Assembly (NCBI GenBank): GCA_024695315.1 | Contig: JAILIJ010000126.1 | Location: forward strand, 1-5,848 | Direction: 5' to 3' | Source of the DNA: Bacteroidaceae bacterium | GTDB taxonomy: Bacteria; Bacteroidota; Bacteroidia; Bacteroidales; Bacteroidaceae | DNA: 5,848 nucleotides | Shown: in pieces, positions 5,600-5,848 of the stretch | Layout: the number at the start of each line of letters is the position of its first letter | Position numbering within the stretch: the first letter of the stretch is position 1 | Program-made: the position numbers and the translations under genes | Notes under the pieces: model-generated | Told to the model about the DNA's origin: nothing | Database searches by the model: none | What the model saw: only the letters and a program-made list of their open reading frames with translations

Positions 5600-5848
5600 G
5601 TTTTCACCACAATCAGCCTGTTTGACAACATACTCAAAGGCATTGGCCGTCATCCGAAGTCCGGCAAGAAGAAAGGAGGGATGAAAGTGCATACCGTAAT
5701 GAAGTAGCATGTCGGCGTGCCGATGGTCGTGCAGCTCACTTCCGCTGCAAAGCACGACCATTATCTGCTCAAAGAGGTACATTTGCCAAAGGAGTCCACC
5801 CTGGCCATAGACCGTGCTTATATTGATATCGCACAGTTCCAGCGTCTT
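5600..5848 (+). pseudogene. IS4-family transposase fragment, 5'-truncated, amber codon, runs off window
   Basis: In one plus-strand frame the translation reads TTISLFDNILKGIGRHPKSG, then KKKGGMKVHTVMK, TAG (5705-5707), HVGVPMVVQLTSAAKHDHYL, then LKEVHLPKEST and LAMDRAYIDIAQFQRL at the window edge. I recognise this as the central part of Bacteroidota IS4-type transposases. In the intact protein the first catalytic Asp lies in a DSTTISLF motif; here the aligned codons are GTT TTC (Val-Phe), each one base from GAT TCC (Asp-Ser). The second acidic block, MDRAYID, is intact. The amber codon replaces an expected Tyr (TAT/TAC). Nothing upstream of the first catalytic strand is recognisable, so the N-terminal half is lost. 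It is a dead copy; its 3' part continues beyond the window. Confidence 0.85.

Noticed and set aside
5579..5782. 67-codon minus-strand frame
   Set aside because: It is antisense to the clearly recognisable plus-strand IS4 transposase remnant and shows no family resemblance of its own.

Overview
The window looks like chromosomal DNA from a Bacteroidota member, most likely a Prevotella/Bacteroides-type gut or oral anaerobe. The evidence is a SusC-family outer-membrane receptor, transposase remnants whose sequences match Bacteroides/Prevotella IS types as I remember them, AT-rich leaders without Shine-Dalgarno sequences, and low-GC intergenic DNA full of inverted repeats. The species cannot be fixed from the sequence alone.

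Layout. (1) 2-439 is the 3' end of a TolC/OEP-type outer-membrane channel gene. Thirteen bases later, 453-1709 encodes a HlyD-type periplasmic adaptor. The two are probably the end of an efflux or export operon whose inner-membrane pump lies upstream, outside the window. (2) 1710-2558 is an 849-bp gap with no intact gene. It holds a cluster of ATGCGCAT dyads, a 56-nt near-perfect stem-loop, six TTCGT words at an exact 11-bp period, and, on the minus strand, a frameshifted and 3'-truncated N-terminal piece of an IS982-family transposase. (3) 2559-5012 encodes a short (817 aa) SusC/RagA-like receptor with a signal peptide, plug and barrel. It has no N-terminal carboxypeptidase-like domain, no visible TonB box and no SusD partner. 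A strong rho-independent terminator follows 28 bp after the stop, so it is probably transcribed alone. (4) 5091-5599 is a gene-free stretch of perfect or near-perfect hairpins, three 21-bp tandem palindromes, direct repeats and a minus-strand terminator-like hairpin. (5) 5600-5848 is a decayed plus-strand IS4-type transposase fragment with an in-frame amber codon; it runs off the window.

Functionally, the efflux pair and the receptor are separate units. The receptor sits on an island bordered on both sides by dead insertion sequences and repeat-rich DNA. I see no RNA gene, CRISPR array or clear new enzymatic system. The most unusual material is the non-coding architecture (phased repeats and hairpin families) and the pared-down orphan receptor.
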